DNA of 64,000 nucleotides from DATBLE01 sp963775695 (GCA_963775695.1 CAVZJU010000004.1:124001-188000); one strand, 5' to 3'. Positions 42,897 through 51,177 are shown, numbered from the stretch's first letter. Notes: a model not told the origin generated them from the letters alone. Program-made: numbers and translations.

Positions 42897-43424
42897 ATGA
42901 CTGCGCTACCCCGGACCTACTGGATGGGACTCAACGGCGATGTCTACCGGGGTGGCGCAGTCGGTCCGCGGCGTGGTTCAAAGGGCCGCCGCGCCATCCT
43001 TCTGGGATTCATGTTTGTCGCGCTCGTCACGGGCAGCGCGCAGGCGAAGCCATCGCCTCTGCCGGGCGTCGTCACGCCGAGCGGCAACATCCGCTGCTTC
43101 TACGTCCCGGCACGCCCCGCGCACCTGCTCTGCGACATCCATCGCGCCGCGTACTCCCGGCGTGAACAGAACGCGTGCATGGCGCGCAGCGGACTCGACT
43201 GGCACGGCTGGGAGGTCTACGCCGCACGCCCGACAACAACAGCGTGCAGCGGCGGGATCCTCTACAACTCGAACCGAAACGTTCCGGTGTACCGGCGGCT
43301 TGCGTACGGGTCGACGTGGCATTTCGCGGCGTTCACCTGCACATCGCGGATCACGGGCCTCACCTGCACGACAAGCAAGGGGCACGGCGTCTTCCTCTCA
43401 CGCCGCTCCTGGCGCGGCTGGTAG
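42897..43424 (+). CDS. Secreted protein of the TPSGNIxC (DUF6636-like) type
   Basis: The 175-residue product has a hydrophobic export segment (RAILLGFMFVALVTGSAQA) and a mature part beginning VVTPSGNIRCFYVPAR, with six cysteines that could form disulfides (LLCDIHRA, ACMARSG, ACSGG, FTCTSRITGLTC). This motif is common in small exported actinobacterial proteins of unknown function. The start ATG 42897 has no obvious Shine-Dalgarno; a later Met (position 38) is possible but would cut the signal peptide. Confidence 0.6.
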   Translation: MTALPRTYWMGLNGDVYRGGAVGPRRGSKGRRAILLGFMFVALVTGSAQAKPSPLPGVVTPSGNIRCFYVPARPAHLLCDIHRAAYSRREQNACMARSGLDWHGWEVYAARPTTTACSGGILYNSNRNVPVYRRLAYGSTWHFAAFTCTSRITGLTCTTSKGHGVFLSRRSWRGW

Positions 43425-43673
43425 CCCCACGCAGGATGCGTAGCGCTTGCCGGGCGGCGATCGCGGCCCTCGGCGAGTCCGTGAAACTGCTGATGCCCGC
43501 TCGATGCATCGGCGCGAAAATCATCCACAGGTTCGGTTTCACCGATCGCCGGCCGGGGCCTGGGGAGAGGGCTCCGGCCGACCCTTGTCGCTGATTCGGC
43601 GGTCTTCCTTCGCCGCCGCGCCGATGCACGACAGGCGGGTGTGAAGCGAGCTCCCGCGCGAAGGGACACGCGG

Positions 43674-43875
43674 ATGCTGCGCCGGGTGCTGGTGGTCGGG
43701 GGTCTCGTCGCTGTTGCGACCGCGGCTGCTGTGGTCGTCGCAGGCTGCGGGGCGGCTGCCCCACCGGGCTGCAGCTAGCGAGGTGCTCGCATACCGTATC
43801 GTCACCAACACACTGACCAAGGACTACTTCTGTAGCGGCCCGGCATGGACCGCCACCGTCGCCTGCGGCGCATAG
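43674..43875 (+). pseudogene. Remnant of a small lipoprotein gene (frameshifted)
   Basis: The first frame reads a lipoprotein signal peptide, LRRVLVVGGLVAVATAAAVV then VAGCGAAAPPGCS and a stop at 43776. In another frame the sequence continues ASEVLAYRIVTNTLTKDYFC and SGPAWTATVACGA to a stop at 43873-43875. One indel near 43770 would join them. It may alternatively be a real 34-residue lipopeptide. Confidence 0.4.
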
Positions 43876-43894
43876 ACCGCGCCGGTGCCGGTAG

Positions 43895-44305
43895 CTAGAC
43901 CGCGATCGCGTCGGCCGGGGTCGTGAGGTCGGACTTCCTCACGATCTCCTTGCCGAACGGTGCGAGTGCCGCGCCTGCCATCTTGAAGCTGCCGATCGCG
44001 AGCGGGATCCCGATGATCGTGATGCAGAGCAGGCAGCCGATGATCAAGTGGCTGAGCGCGAGCCACCAACCGGCCAGCACGACCCAGAAGACGTTGCCGA
44101 CCACACTGAGGCCCTTGTTGCGCGTCCTGGCGGGGATGAGCATGTGACCGAACGGCCAGAGCGCGTATACGGCGAGCTTGAACGACTGAACGCCGAATGG
44201 GATCCCGATGATGGTGATGCACAAGATTGCCCCGGCGGCCACGTACTCGATGGCGAGCCAGATTCCGGCTAGCACGATCCAGATGATGTTCAGGATCGTC
44301 CGCAT
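43895..44305 (-). CDS. YccF-domain (DUF307) membrane protein
   Basis: The 136-residue inner-membrane protein contains two copies of the YccF block, AGAILCITIIGIPFGVQSFK (about 24-43) and GCLLCITIIGIPLAIGSFK (about 89-107), each followed by LAxxPFG. The role of this family is unknown. Its ATG is at the stop of the Excalibur-like remnant upstream. Confidence 0.85.
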   Translation of the reverse strand: MRTILNIIWIVLAGIWLAIEYVAAGAILCITIIGIPFGVQSFKLAVYALWPFGHMLIPARTRNKGLSVVGNVFWVVLAGWWLALSHLIIGCLLCITIIGIPLAIGSFKMAGAALAPFGKEIVRKSDLTTPADAIAV

Positions 44306-44365
44306 CTACGCCGTCTCGCAGGCGATCCCGTCGTCGTCTCGGTCGAGGCCCCGGTTGTAGGACAT
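44306..44365 (-). pseudogene. C-terminal remnant of an Excalibur calcium-binding domain
   Basis: The 19-codon stretch reads SYNRGLDRDDDGIACETA, the typical end of the Excalibur domain (LDRDxDGxACE). No intact upstream part is joined to it in any frame. It immediately precedes the yccF-like ATG. Confidence 0.5.
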
Positions 44366-44416
44366 GGATCACTACAGCCGTTGGCGGCGCTTGAACGTCG
44401 TGACGGGCTTCTTCGT

Positions 44417-44553
44417 TCAGACGGTGACCGGTGCGGATAGTTCGGAGGCGCCGCCGGGGCCGACTGGGACCGCCGTGATCTGGTGCTTGCCGGGGGCGCG
44501 GTCTTGGCGGTCACCTTGAAGGACGCGCTGCCGGAGACGACTTTGACCTTTGC
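44417..44553 (-). pseudogene. Remnant of an Ig-like/fibronectin-type domain, frameshifted
   Basis: Two frames give AKVKVVSGSASFKVTAKTA and then PGKHQITAVPVGPGGASELS before APVTV and a stop at 44417-44419. They join into a plausible C-terminal beta-sandwich strand pattern. Together with the neighbouring Excalibur fragment this marks a region of decayed exported-protein genes. Confidence 0.45.
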
Positions 44554-44599
44554 CTCCCGGAGACCACGTTGCCTGCGCTGGGCAGGGGTACGAGGTTCG

Positions 44600-44973
44600 G
44601 CAGCGGCGCGAGGGCTCCCGGCCGAACCTTCGGAGGCGCGCGGAGCGAGCGTTGGCTCTGGACCACAGTCCGGACTAACCCCTTCCCGGCCTCAGTGCTT
44701 CGTGCTTATCGTGCGGCCTGCTTCATTCCCCGTCGCCCTCCATCCGGTCGGTGGAGCTAGCGTTTACAGCGCGTCCCTTCCAGTACGCGCAACGAGAGGC
44801 CAGCACGGGCCGCTTGTCTGTTCAGCTAGCCCGCATCGGCCTCCCTCTCCCACTCGCGCGAACCGCGCTCCCGCGGGCCGCTGGGCAGGTACGGGCGTGG
44901 AATGGGCACCGCGCCTCAGCCTTCCGGCGATGACTTTTCAGAGGAACCCGCTGATTTGCGGCGCTTATGTGAG
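44600..44973. other. Gene-free stretch left of the tRNA-Pro fragment
   Basis: No supported gene is seen. Short frames are present on both strands but have no protein-like composition or ribosome binding site. Confidence 0.4.
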
Positions 44974-45010
44974 ATCGGGCGCCCGGATTTGAACCGGAAA
45001 CCTCTTGTCC
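44974..45010 (-). repeat. Duplicate of the 3' part of tRNA-Pro (candidate attachment site)
   Basis: This 37-bp segment matches 49083-49120 with one missing base and two substitutions. It covers the acceptor 3' strand, the T arm, the variable loop and the 3' side of the anticodon stem. It has the same orientation as the tRNA gene, and no tRNA 5' half is present. Such a direct repeat is the footprint of tyrosine-integrase insertion at a tRNA. Confidence 0.7.
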
Positions 45011-45221
45011 ACTCGGACGCTCGCTCGCAGACGGTTCCGTTAGGCGAAAAACGGGCTGCTAGCGGGCAGAATCCATGCTCGTCTTTTGGCGGTGATTGGG
45101 CCGCCTAGTCGGGTCGTTTTGGCGCAACTCTGTACCCACTCTTGTACCCCACTCGCGAGGTCCCGCTACGCAGGCTGTCGTCGCCGTGGTCCCAGTCGGA
45201 TGGGCTGCGTCTGTATCAGGA

Positions 45222-45485
45222 TCAGCCGCCTATTGACGGACTGTCTGCGAGTTGGTCGTGCCAGGTGCGTGCGCACAGAGTCGAGCAGAACGGATCGGCG
45301 TTCTTGACGGCGACCTCGGGGCGGCTACCGCGACAGTTCGCGCAACGTCCGTCTGTTCGTTCGAGAGGATCAGCTCGTACCGCAGGCCCCCCACCCATCC
45401 TCAGACGAGTCTCCTCCGCCAAGTCCCCGTAACGGTCGATTGCTGTTTTTGGTGGTTGCAGGGACCAGCGTGATCTCTCGGCCAC
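45222..45485 (-). CDS. Small protein with CxxC...FCSxxC zinc-binding motif
   Basis: The frame encodes 87 residues, with CANCRGSRPEVAVKNADPFC followed by STLCARTWHD. This spacing is found in small zinc-finger proteins of actinobacteria and their mobile elements. GTG 45485 opens the frame; an internal ATG after GGAGGAG (near 45398) may be the true start. Function unknown. Confidence 0.5.
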   Translation of the reverse strand: MAERSRWSLQPPKTAIDRYGDLAEETRLRMGGGPAVRADPLERTDGRCANCRGSRPEVAVKNADPFCSTLCARTWHDQLADSPSIGG

Positions 45486-45487
45486 GG

Positions 45488-45739
45488 CTAGGAGTCCGGT
45501 GCAACGACACGGAGCCGCGCTGTGGTCGTCACCGAAGTCGGGATCCGATCTTCTCCGCCGCCGAGATGCTGCTGAATCGCGTCAAACACGTCGAGCATCT
45601 CCTCCTGACTGCCAAATGAGACCGACACGAAGCACGTGCCCTCATCGTCGACGTCGAAGTCAGGATGAAACGATGAAAGGGCGCTGTACAGGGCACGCCC
45701 CGATTCAGGCGTCGCCGCCTCCAACCTGATCGTCCGCAT
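45488..45739 (-). CDS. Small hypothetical protein
   Basis: The 83-residue product has an alternating strand-helix pattern (MRTIRLEAATPESGRALYSA, CFVSVSFGSQEEMLDVFDAI) like a single ACT- or ferredoxin-like unit, but no family is recognised. A GAGGAAGGAAG Shine-Dalgarno lies before ATG 45739, which makes it a credible gene. It precedes the zinc-motif gene by 2 bp, so the two are likely co-expressed. Confidence 0.6.
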   Translation of the reverse strand: MRTIRLEAATPESGRALYSALSSFHPDFDVDDEGTCFVSVSFGSQEEMLDVFDAIQQHLGGGEDRIPTSVTTTARLRVVAPDS

Positions 45740-46054
45740 GCTGCCACTTCCTTCCTCGCCACCATCGGTAGAGGTCTGCTCGGCGAGTAAGGAAGGGCGT
45801 CTCGCTGCACCCACAGGCTAGCCGATCCGCCTCCAAGCCCGGCGATCCCGGGTTGTCTTCGCCGGCCTGGCCGAACGAGCTGGTCGGGCTAGGCGGAGTC
45901 GAGCGCTCTCTGACTGTGGCGAGGAACGGGTGTTGATCTGGAACTCGGGCCTCGACCGCTACTGCTGCCACCGTTGTTATCGGGCGGCTGTCTGATGGCC
46001 CGGTTGCGGCCAGGTGGGTGGTTTGGTGCCGGTCTTCGCGTAGCAGTTGTCAGC
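45740..46054. other. Gene-free region between divergent island genes
   Basis: No protein-like frame is seen. It must contain the promoter of the minus-strand gene ending here; none is clear. The plus-strand promoter is at its right end. Confidence 0.4.
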
Positions 46055-46082
46055 TTGCGTGGTTGAGCGAATCGCTTATAGT
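46055..46082 (+). promoter_or_regulatory. Promoter of the large secreted-protein gene
   Basis: TTGCGT (46055-46060) and TATAGT (46077-46082) are 16 nt apart, 73 nt before the ATG. Unlike most genes here, this one has a real leader and a strong GGGGGAGG Shine-Dalgarno. Confidence 0.6.
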
Positions 46083-46155
46083 TCGCGCCGTTGGGGGCGG
46101 GGGAATGCGGCTCCCATGGCCCAGGTTGCATTGCCCAGAACGGGGGAGGCGTGAC

Positions 46156-48228
46156 ATGAGAAGCAGGCTGTTTTGGCTTGCACTCGGAGCCTTGGCTGTG
46201 CTGTTCGTGGTGGCGTCCTCGGCAACGGCGAGGTCGTCAGCCGGCAGCCAGATTCCAAAGGTGGGCGTCGGTTCGCCAGTGACGGGGGATTTCACGCCCT
46301 CGGGCAGCGGCGACGTCACCGATGAGGAGTTCGCTGGTGAGGAGGATGGTGACGAGGGGCCTAACGCGTATGCAGGCAACATCGTCAATCGCAGTTTCTC
46401 AGCCGGCGTCGGCGGTTTCGTTGGCGTCAACGGCAAGAAGAAGGCGAAGTCGAACCCGACGTTCAACACCGGGTTCGAGGGGCTGAATCACTACCAGCAG
46501 CGCTATGCGCGTGGCGGCAACCAGTTTTCGGTTGAACCGCCTGACCAGGGCATGTGTGTTGGGAACGGCTACGTGCTTGAGGCCGTCAACGACGTCTTGA
46601 ACGTCTTCAACACGTCGGGGCAGTCGGTTCTTCCGGACAACACGGCAACCAACATCGTGGCGGGCTTCCCGCGGAACGTGAACCACGCTGTCGATCTGAA
46701 CTCGTTCTACGGCTACGCGCCGGCGATCAACCGGACGACCGGTGTGCGAGCTCAATTCGTGACAGACCCGTCATGCCTGTACGACGCCGCGACGCAGCGG
46801 TTCTTCGTGGTCGTGCTCACGCTCGAAACGTTGCCCAACGGGGCCTTCACGGGCAAGAACCACATCGACATCGCGGTCAGCCGGACTTCCAATCCGACCG
46901 GGTCGTGGAACATCTATCGCCTGCCGGTGCAGGACGACGGCACGGACGGGACGCCCGATCATGGCTGTCCGCTGAACGACGATGGGACGGGGCACGGGCC
47001 GTGCCTCGGCGACTACCCGCATATCGGTGCGGACGCGAACGGCTTCTACGTGACCACTAACGAGTACGCGTTCAATCCGGCGTTCGTGTATATGGGGGCG
47101 CAGGTCTACGCCTTCGCGAAGGCGCAGCTGGCAGCCGGTGCGGCGAGCGTGACGATGCAGCAGTTCGACACGAGCCACTCCGGCGTCGGCGGCCACCCGG
47201 GCTTCACGCTGTGGCCGGCGCAGTCACCGGGGACCCAGTTCAACTCTGACAACGGTGGAACCGAGTTCCTGATGAGCTCGGACGCTGCGGACGAGGCACA
47301 GTGCGATTCCGGTGTGCCGTGCACAGCGGGGACGGGAACATCGACCAACCTTCTGGTCTGGTCGCTGACGAATACCGCCTCGCTGAACAGCGGTACTCCG
47401 GCTGCGAGCCTGACGAAGAAGGTGCTGACGGTGGGCCAGTACGGAATCCCGCCGAAGGCGAAGCAGCCCGGCTCCGGAACACCGGCCACGACAGCCACGC
47501 CGCAGGGCTTCTGCATCAACGACACGACGACCGTGACGATTGCCGGCATCGGCTGTTGGCGGCTGCTATTCAACCCGCCCGAGCCCGCGCACAATGAAGT
47601 GATCTCGCGGCCGGACGCGAACGACACCCGCATGCAACAGGTGATGTGGGCGAACGGGAAGCTATGGGGCGCTCTCGACACGTCGCTCAATCCCGACGGC
47701 GGCCCTCAGCGGGCCGGCATCGAGTACTTCGTCGTCAACCCGAACGCCGGGAAGATCGTCGTTCAGGGGTACCTGGGCGCGACAGGGTACGACCTCACCT
47801 ACCCGGCGATCGGTGTCACTCAGAGCGGCCGCGGCGTGATGGCGTTCACGGCCATGGGTGACACGCTCAACCCGAGCGCGGCCTACGCGGCCATCGACGC
47901 GCTCGCAGGAGTCAGCAGCTGGGACGTCGTCAACGGCGGAACGGGTGCGGCACAAACGGACGGCTTTACGAGCTACAAGGCGTTCGTGGGCGATCCGCCG
48001 CGCACCCGCTGGGGCGACTACGGCGCTGCGGCCGTGGACGGGAACTCGATCTGGATCGCCAGCGAGTACATCGGCCAGGCCTGCAACTACACCGACTGGG
48101 GCGGCCCCTTCTTCGTGGGCGGTACTGGCGACAACCTGCTCGGCAGCTGTGGCGGCGCAAGCCACGGGCCGGGCGCACGATCCGCCCAGGCGAACTGGTC
48201 GACGCGGATCAGCAAGTACACACCGTAA
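46156..48228 (+). CDS. Large secreted protein, paralogue of 23951-25819
   Basis: The 690-residue product has a signal peptide (SRLFWLALGALAVLFVVASS) and an acidic linker (about 50-75). Blocks shared with the protein at 23951 are PPDQGMCVGNGYVLEAVNDV, FVTDPSCLYDAATQRFFVVV, IAVSRTSNPTGSWNIY and RWGDYGAAAVDGNSIWIASE. The repeated strand-rich pattern suggests a beta-propeller. Several cysteine pairs (DHGCPLNDDGTGHGPC, AQCDSGVPC) may be disulfides. It lies inside the candidate tRNA-Pro island, upstream of the small paralogue, with a strong terminator between them. Confidence 0.8.
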   Translation: MRSRLFWLALGALAVLFVVASSATARSSAGSQIPKVGVGSPVTGDFTPSGSGDVTDEEFAGEEDGDEGPNAYAGNIVNRSFSAGVGGFVGVNGKKKAKSNPTFNTGFEGLNHYQQRYARGGNQFSVEPPDQGMCVGNGYVLEAVNDVLNVFNTSGQSVLPDNTATNIVAGFPRNVNHAVDLNSFYGYAPAINRTTGVRAQFVTDPSCLYDAATQRFFVVVLTLETLPNGAFTGKNHIDIAVSRTSNPTGSWNIYRLPVQDDGTDGTPDHGCPLNDDGTGHGPCLGDYPHIGADANGFYVTTNEYAFNPAFVYMGAQVYAFAKAQLAAGAASVTMQQFDTSHSGVGGHPGFTLWPAQSPGTQFNSDNGGTEFLMSSDAADEAQCDSGVPCTAGTGTSTNLLVWSLTNTASLNSGTPAASLTKKVLTVGQYGIPPKAKQPGSGTPATTATPQGFCINDTTTVTIAGIGCWRLLFNPPEPAHNEVISRPDANDTRMQQVMWANGKLWGALDTSLNPDGGPQRAGIEYFVVNPNAGKIVVQGYLGATGYDLTYPAIGVTQSGRGVMAFTAMGDTLNPSAAYAAIDALAGVSSWDVVNGGTGAAQTDGFTSYKAFVGDPPRTRWGDYGAAAVDGNSIWIASEYIGQACNYTDWGGPFFVGGTGDNLLGSCGGASHGPGARSAQANWSTRISKYTP

Positions 48229-48251
48229 CCCCGACCTACCACGGAGTAGGA

Positions 48252-48285
48252 ACAGGAGGGCCGGTCGTGAGACCGGCCCTCCTGT
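48252..48285 (+). terminator. Strong terminator after the large secreted-protein gene
   Basis: ACAGGAGGGCCGGTC and GACCGGCCCTCCTGT form a perfect 15-bp stem with a GTGA loop, followed by CGTATTCTTTC. It lies between the large and small secreted-protein genes, so the small one needs its own promoter or read-through. Confidence 0.9.
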
Positions 48286-48319
48286 CGTATTCTTTCTAGA
48301 ACTGGGTACGAGAGAAGCC

Positions 48320-48673
48320 GTGCGACGCTTGCTCGTCATCACCTCGCTCGTCCTACTCGGCCTCCCAGGGGGAGGCACAACGGCTGTTCTGCACAGCGGC
48401 CTATACGGGACGGTCACGCGAGGGCCGATCGCACCCGTCTGCGCAGCCGAACAGCCTTGCACCGCACCGGCCGTGGGGTCAACAATCGTCTTCATGCACG
48501 CGGGCCGTTTCGCCCGCGTGGTCGTCCGCGCGGATGGTTCCTATCGAGTGCGACTCGTGCCGGGCTATTACCTGGTCAGGTCGCTGCGCGGGCGAATCGA
48601 GCCAACGACCGTGCGCGTTCCCCTGAACCACACGCGGCACATCAACTTCTCCATCGACACCGGCATCCGATAG
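48320..48673 (+). CDS. Small secreted protein, paralogue of 23468-23884
   Basis: The 117-residue product has a signal peptide (RRLLVITSLVLLGLPGG) and the same mature domain as the protein at 23468: GLYGTVTRGPIAPVCAAEQP, GSYRVRLVPGYYLVRSLRG and HINFSIDTGIR. Two conserved cysteines (PVC and PC) are kept in both. GTG 48320 is weakly supported, with GAGAGAAG upstream. The repeated large-plus-small arrangement suggests the two products work together. Confidence 0.72.
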   Translation: MRRLLVITSLVLLGLPGGGTTAVLHSGLYGTVTRGPIAPVCAAEQPCTAPAVGSTIVFMHAGRFARVVVRADGSYRVRLVPGYYLVRSLRGRIEPTTVRVPLNHTRHINFSIDTGIR

Positions 48674-49057
48674 ACGAAGGCTCGCGGCTGCCCGATGCTC
48701 TTTGCATTCGCGCGGGCCGGTTTGGCTTCCCTTCTCTAGCGGGGTGCTCCCGTTGCCGTCCCCGCGAGCTGGCGGGTGGCCTACCTCGATTCGTAGCGGC
48801 TGTTGTCAATCCAGGTAACATAACGTTACGTCTCGTTGCGTCCGAGCTGGCATGGCGAGCCGGACGACCCCAGCCGATCGAAGCCCACCTAGACAAGAAA
48901 AGGAGAGAGGCCCTTGCGGGCCTCCCTTTGTTCCGAGCTCGAGCCAGCGAGGACTAGGGCTTGACGACGCTGTGCAACTCGTCGTAGTTAGCCGTGGTGA
49001 ACCCATCGACGCGGTGACGAATCAAAACGGCCATTCCCGACAGCTACGTCCAAATAA
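48674..49057. other. Gene-free region between the small secreted-protein gene and tRNA-Pro
   Basis: No supported gene. It contains one hairpin, GAGGCCC-TTGC-GGGCCTC (48907-48924), whose minus-strand reading continues TCTCCTTTTCTTG, like a terminator. Confidence 0.5.
48907..48924 (-). terminator. Hairpin with minus-strand T-rich tail
   Basis: GAGGCCC (48907-48913) pairs with GGGCCTC (48918-48924). T-rich sequence follows on the minus strand and CCCTTTGTT on the plus strand, so it may act both ways. Confidence 0.6.
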
Positions 49058-49080
49058 AAAGCCCGCAATTGGCGGGCTTT
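49058..49080 (-). terminator. Terminator of tRNA-Pro
   Basis: AAAGCCCGC (49058-49066) and GCGGGCTTT (49072-49080) form a perfect 9-bp stem, followed on the minus strand by TTATTTG after a run of T. It begins 4 bp after the tRNA 3' end. Confidence 0.88.
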
Positions 49081-49083
49081 CCA

Positions 49084-49158
49084 TCGGGGCGCCCGGATTT
49101 GAACCGGGGACCTCTTGTCCCCCAGACAAGCGCGCTAACCAGGCTGCGCCACGCCCCG
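49084..49158 (-). tRNA. tRNA-Pro (anticodon GGG)
   Basis: The cloverleaf is complete on the minus strand: acceptor CGGGGCG / CGCCCCG, D arm GCGC..GCGC, anticodon arm CTTGT-CTGGGGG-ACAAG with anticodon GGG, and T arm CCCGG-TTCAAAT-CCGGG. CCA is not encoded. It lies 51 bp from the gene coupled to proS, the synthetase that charges it. Confidence 0.95.
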
Positions 49159-49209
49159 TGCGCACAACCGTACCGGAGATCGGCACCGGCGCGGGCGACG
49201 GGATGGGAG

Positions 49210-49509
49210 CTACTTCTTGAGCTGCTTGTACAGGCGGTCCACCATTGCCGGCAGCTGCTCGAGCCGCTCGGTGATCACGCGGATGCGGTACTCGCGGAAA
49301 TGCTCGGGCTCGACACCGAGGGCGTCGGCCAGGCGGTCGATCACGCCGTTCGAGGGCACCGGCCGGTTGCCGTGCACGAGGTGGTTGAGGTACCCCGCCG
49401 ACAGGCCGGTCTTGGCCGCCAGGCTCCTGTAGGTCACCCCCGCCTCGTCCATCAGCCGCTCGATCGTCGGCCCGAACGGCTCCTCGCTGAAGCGTCGCTT
49501 GCGTGGCAT
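49210..49509 (-). CDS. Small XRE-family helix-turn-helix protein, coupled to proS
   Basis: The 99-residue product has an XRE domain (about 14-72: TIERLMDEAGVTYRSLAAKT, GLSAGYLNHLVHGNRPVPSN) and a basic helical tail. Its ATG shares a base with the proS stop (TGATG), so it is translated from the same message. It resembles host-type XRE proteins more than phage repressors. Targets are unknown. Confidence 0.82.
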   Translation of the reverse strand: MPRKRRFSEEPFGPTIERLMDEAGVTYRSLAAKTGLSAGYLNHLVHGNRPVPSNGVIDRLADALGVEPEHFREYRIRVITERLEQLPAMVDRLYKQLKK

Positions 49510-51167
49510 CAGACGGTCACCTCCTGCGCGGGGACACGGCGTTCTTCGCCCGTCGCGCGGTCGCGGACGTCAACCATTCCGTCCTCGAGGGTCTTCTTGC
49601 CGACCGTGACCCGTACCGGACACCCGATCAGGTCGGCGTCGGCGAACTTCTCTCCGGCCCGGAGATCGCGGTCGTCGAGGAGCACCGACGCGCCGGACGT
49701 CTCCAGGGCCTGGGCAACCGCCTCTGCCTGCTCCTCGAGGCCCGGCAGCACGACGACGTGCGCGTCGTACGGCGCGATCGCCTTCGGCCAACCGGCGATT
49801 CCCGTGTCGTCGTGGCGTTGCTCGATCAACGCAGCGATCACCCGTCCTGGGCCGATTCCATAGCTTCCGCCGAGCAGCGGCTTCTCGCGGCCGTACTCGT
49901 CGAGGAACGTCGCTTCGAGGCCTTTGCTGTACTTGTCGCCGAAATTGAATATGTGTCCCACCTCGATCGCCGTCTGAAACCGCAGGACACCGCCGCACTC
50001 CGGGCAGCTGTCGCCCTCGACCGGCTCGCGAATGTCGGCGAACTCCGGCTGGAAGTCGCGTCCCGCCTGCACGCCGCGGAGATGGAAGCCGTCGCGGTTC
50101 GCGCCCGTCACGAATTCGCCCTCACGGAGCGTCTCGTCGGCAAGGATCCGGCCGGAGAAGCCGACCGGCCCGAGTGAGCCGCCGGACGCGCCGAAGGCGG
50201 CGCGGATCTCGTCGTCGGTGGACGGCCGTGAGCCCTGCTTCAGCGCCGACAGCAGCTTCGATTCGCTCAGGCGGTCGTCTCCGCGCACGAGCGCGAGAAC
50301 AACCTCGCCATCGTCGGTGGTGACCGGCATGGCCTTCGACGTCGCCGCGAGATCGATCTCGAGAAAGGTCGCCAGCGCGTCGCAGTTCGTGACGCCGGGC
50401 GTCTCGATCTCCCCCGGTGAACCCAGAGGGGCAGGGAACTCCGGCGCGCGAGGAACGCCGCGCGCGATCTCGGCGTCGGCGGCGTAGTCGCCGCGCTCGC
50501 AGCGGACGAGCGTGTTCTCGCCGGAGCCCGACGGCGCGAGGAAGTCGATCGTCAGCTCCCCACCCATGACCCCGCTCTCCGCTCGCACGGCATGCGCCTC
50601 GATGCCACATCGCTCGAAGATGCGGTGGTACGCCTCGTGGTTCTTCCAGAAGCTCGCCTCGGAGCTCTCCGGGTCGCGGTCGAACGAGTACGCGTCCTTC
50701 ATGATGAACTCACGCACCCGGAGTAGGCCCCCTCGCGGGCGAGGCTCGTCCCGGTCCTTGACGGAGAAGTGGTACCAGAGCTGCGGCAGCTCCCGGTACG
50801 AGCGGATCTCGCGGGCGTGGAACGTGAACGTCTCCTCGTGGGTGAAGGGCAGGAGGAACTGCCGCCCGTTCCGGTCGGTCACGTGGAAGAGCTCGGGAAT
50901 CCGGTCGCGCCCCGACGCCTGCCACAGTTCGATCGGGGTGAGCAGCGGGCAAAGGAACTCCTGCGCGCCGATCGCGTCCATCTCCTCGCGGATGATCTGC
51001 TCCACCTTGCGGTGGATCCGCCAGCCGAGCGGCAGGTACGTCCAGAGCCCGGCGCCGACCTGCCTGACGAAGCCGCCCCTGACGAGGAGCTTGTGACTGA
51101 CGGCTTCCGCGTCGGCGGGATCCTCGCGCAGGGTCGGAAGGAAGAGCTGCGATGCCCGGGCTGCCAA
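49509..51167 (-). CDS. proS: Prolyl-tRNA synthetase
   Basis: ProS charges tRNA-Pro. The 552-residue bacterial-type enzyme has the class II core (GLWTYLPLGWRIHRKVEQII, motif 2 around FSVKDRDEPRPRGGLLRVRE, motif 3 GSYGIGPGRVIAALIE), the YbaK-like editing insertion (about 220-385, KAMPVTTDDGEVVLALVRGD) and the C-terminal anticodon-binding domain (DAHVVVLPG). TTG 51167 is the start, 10 bp after ispG. A Cys pair in CPECGGVLRF lies near the end of the insertion. Confidence 0.95.
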   Translation of the reverse strand: MAARASQLFLPTLREDPADAEAVSHKLLVRGGFVRQVGAGLWTYLPLGWRIHRKVEQIIREEMDAIGAQEFLCPLLTPIELWQASGRDRIPELFHVTDRNGRQFLLPFTHEETFTFHAREIRSYRELPQLWYHFSVKDRDEPRPRGGLLRVREFIMKDAYSFDRDPESSEASFWKNHEAYHRIFERCGIEAHAVRAESGVMGGELTIDFLAPSGSGENTLVRCERGDYAADAEIARGVPRAPEFPAPLGSPGEIETPGVTNCDALATFLEIDLAATSKAMPVTTDDGEVVLALVRGDDRLSESKLLSALKQGSRPSTDDEIRAAFGASGGSLGPVGFSGRILADETLREGEFVTGANRDGFHLRGVQAGRDFQPEFADIREPVEGDSCPECGGVLRFQTAIEVGHIFNFGDKYSKGLEATFLDEYGREKPLLGGSYGIGPGRVIAALIEQRHDDTGIAGWPKAIAPYDAHVVVLPGLEEQAEAVAQALETSGASVLLDDRDLRAGEKFADADLIGCPVRVTVGKKTLEDGMVDVRDRATGEERRVPAQEVTV

Positions 51168-51177
51168 CGACTGCAGC

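Larger units (their letters stand above)
44974..49158. mobile_element. Candidate genomic island between tRNA-Pro and its partial duplicate
   Basis: The segment is bounded by the intact tRNA-Pro gene on the right and a copy of its 3' end on the left. It is visibly less GC-rich than the core genes and carries a large and a small secreted-protein gene, a zinc-motif protein gene and a small gene of unknown function. No integrase is readable, so it is either a remnant or needed integration functions from elsewhere. A minus-strand tail reading REWGTRVGTELRQ near 45120-45150 could be an integrase end, but this is weak. Confidence 0.45.

Noticed and set aside
43539..43820. Minus-strand 93-codon frame
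   Set aside because: Composition and overlap with the lipoprotein remnant on the other strand suggest a shadow frame.
44974..45060. A second tRNA-Pro gene
   Set aside because: Only the 3' half matches; the anticodon loop and the 5' half do not fold into a cloverleaf.
44902..45108. A 68-codon plus-strand gene across the tRNA fragment
   Set aside because: It is an open frame through the tRNA-like sequence with no Shine-Dalgarno and no protein character.
45090..45200. Integrase C terminus on the minus strand (REWGTRVGTELRQ)
   Set aside because: The tail resembles some recombinase ends, but no catalytic R-H-R-Y motifs are readable upstream, so it is not annotated as a gene.
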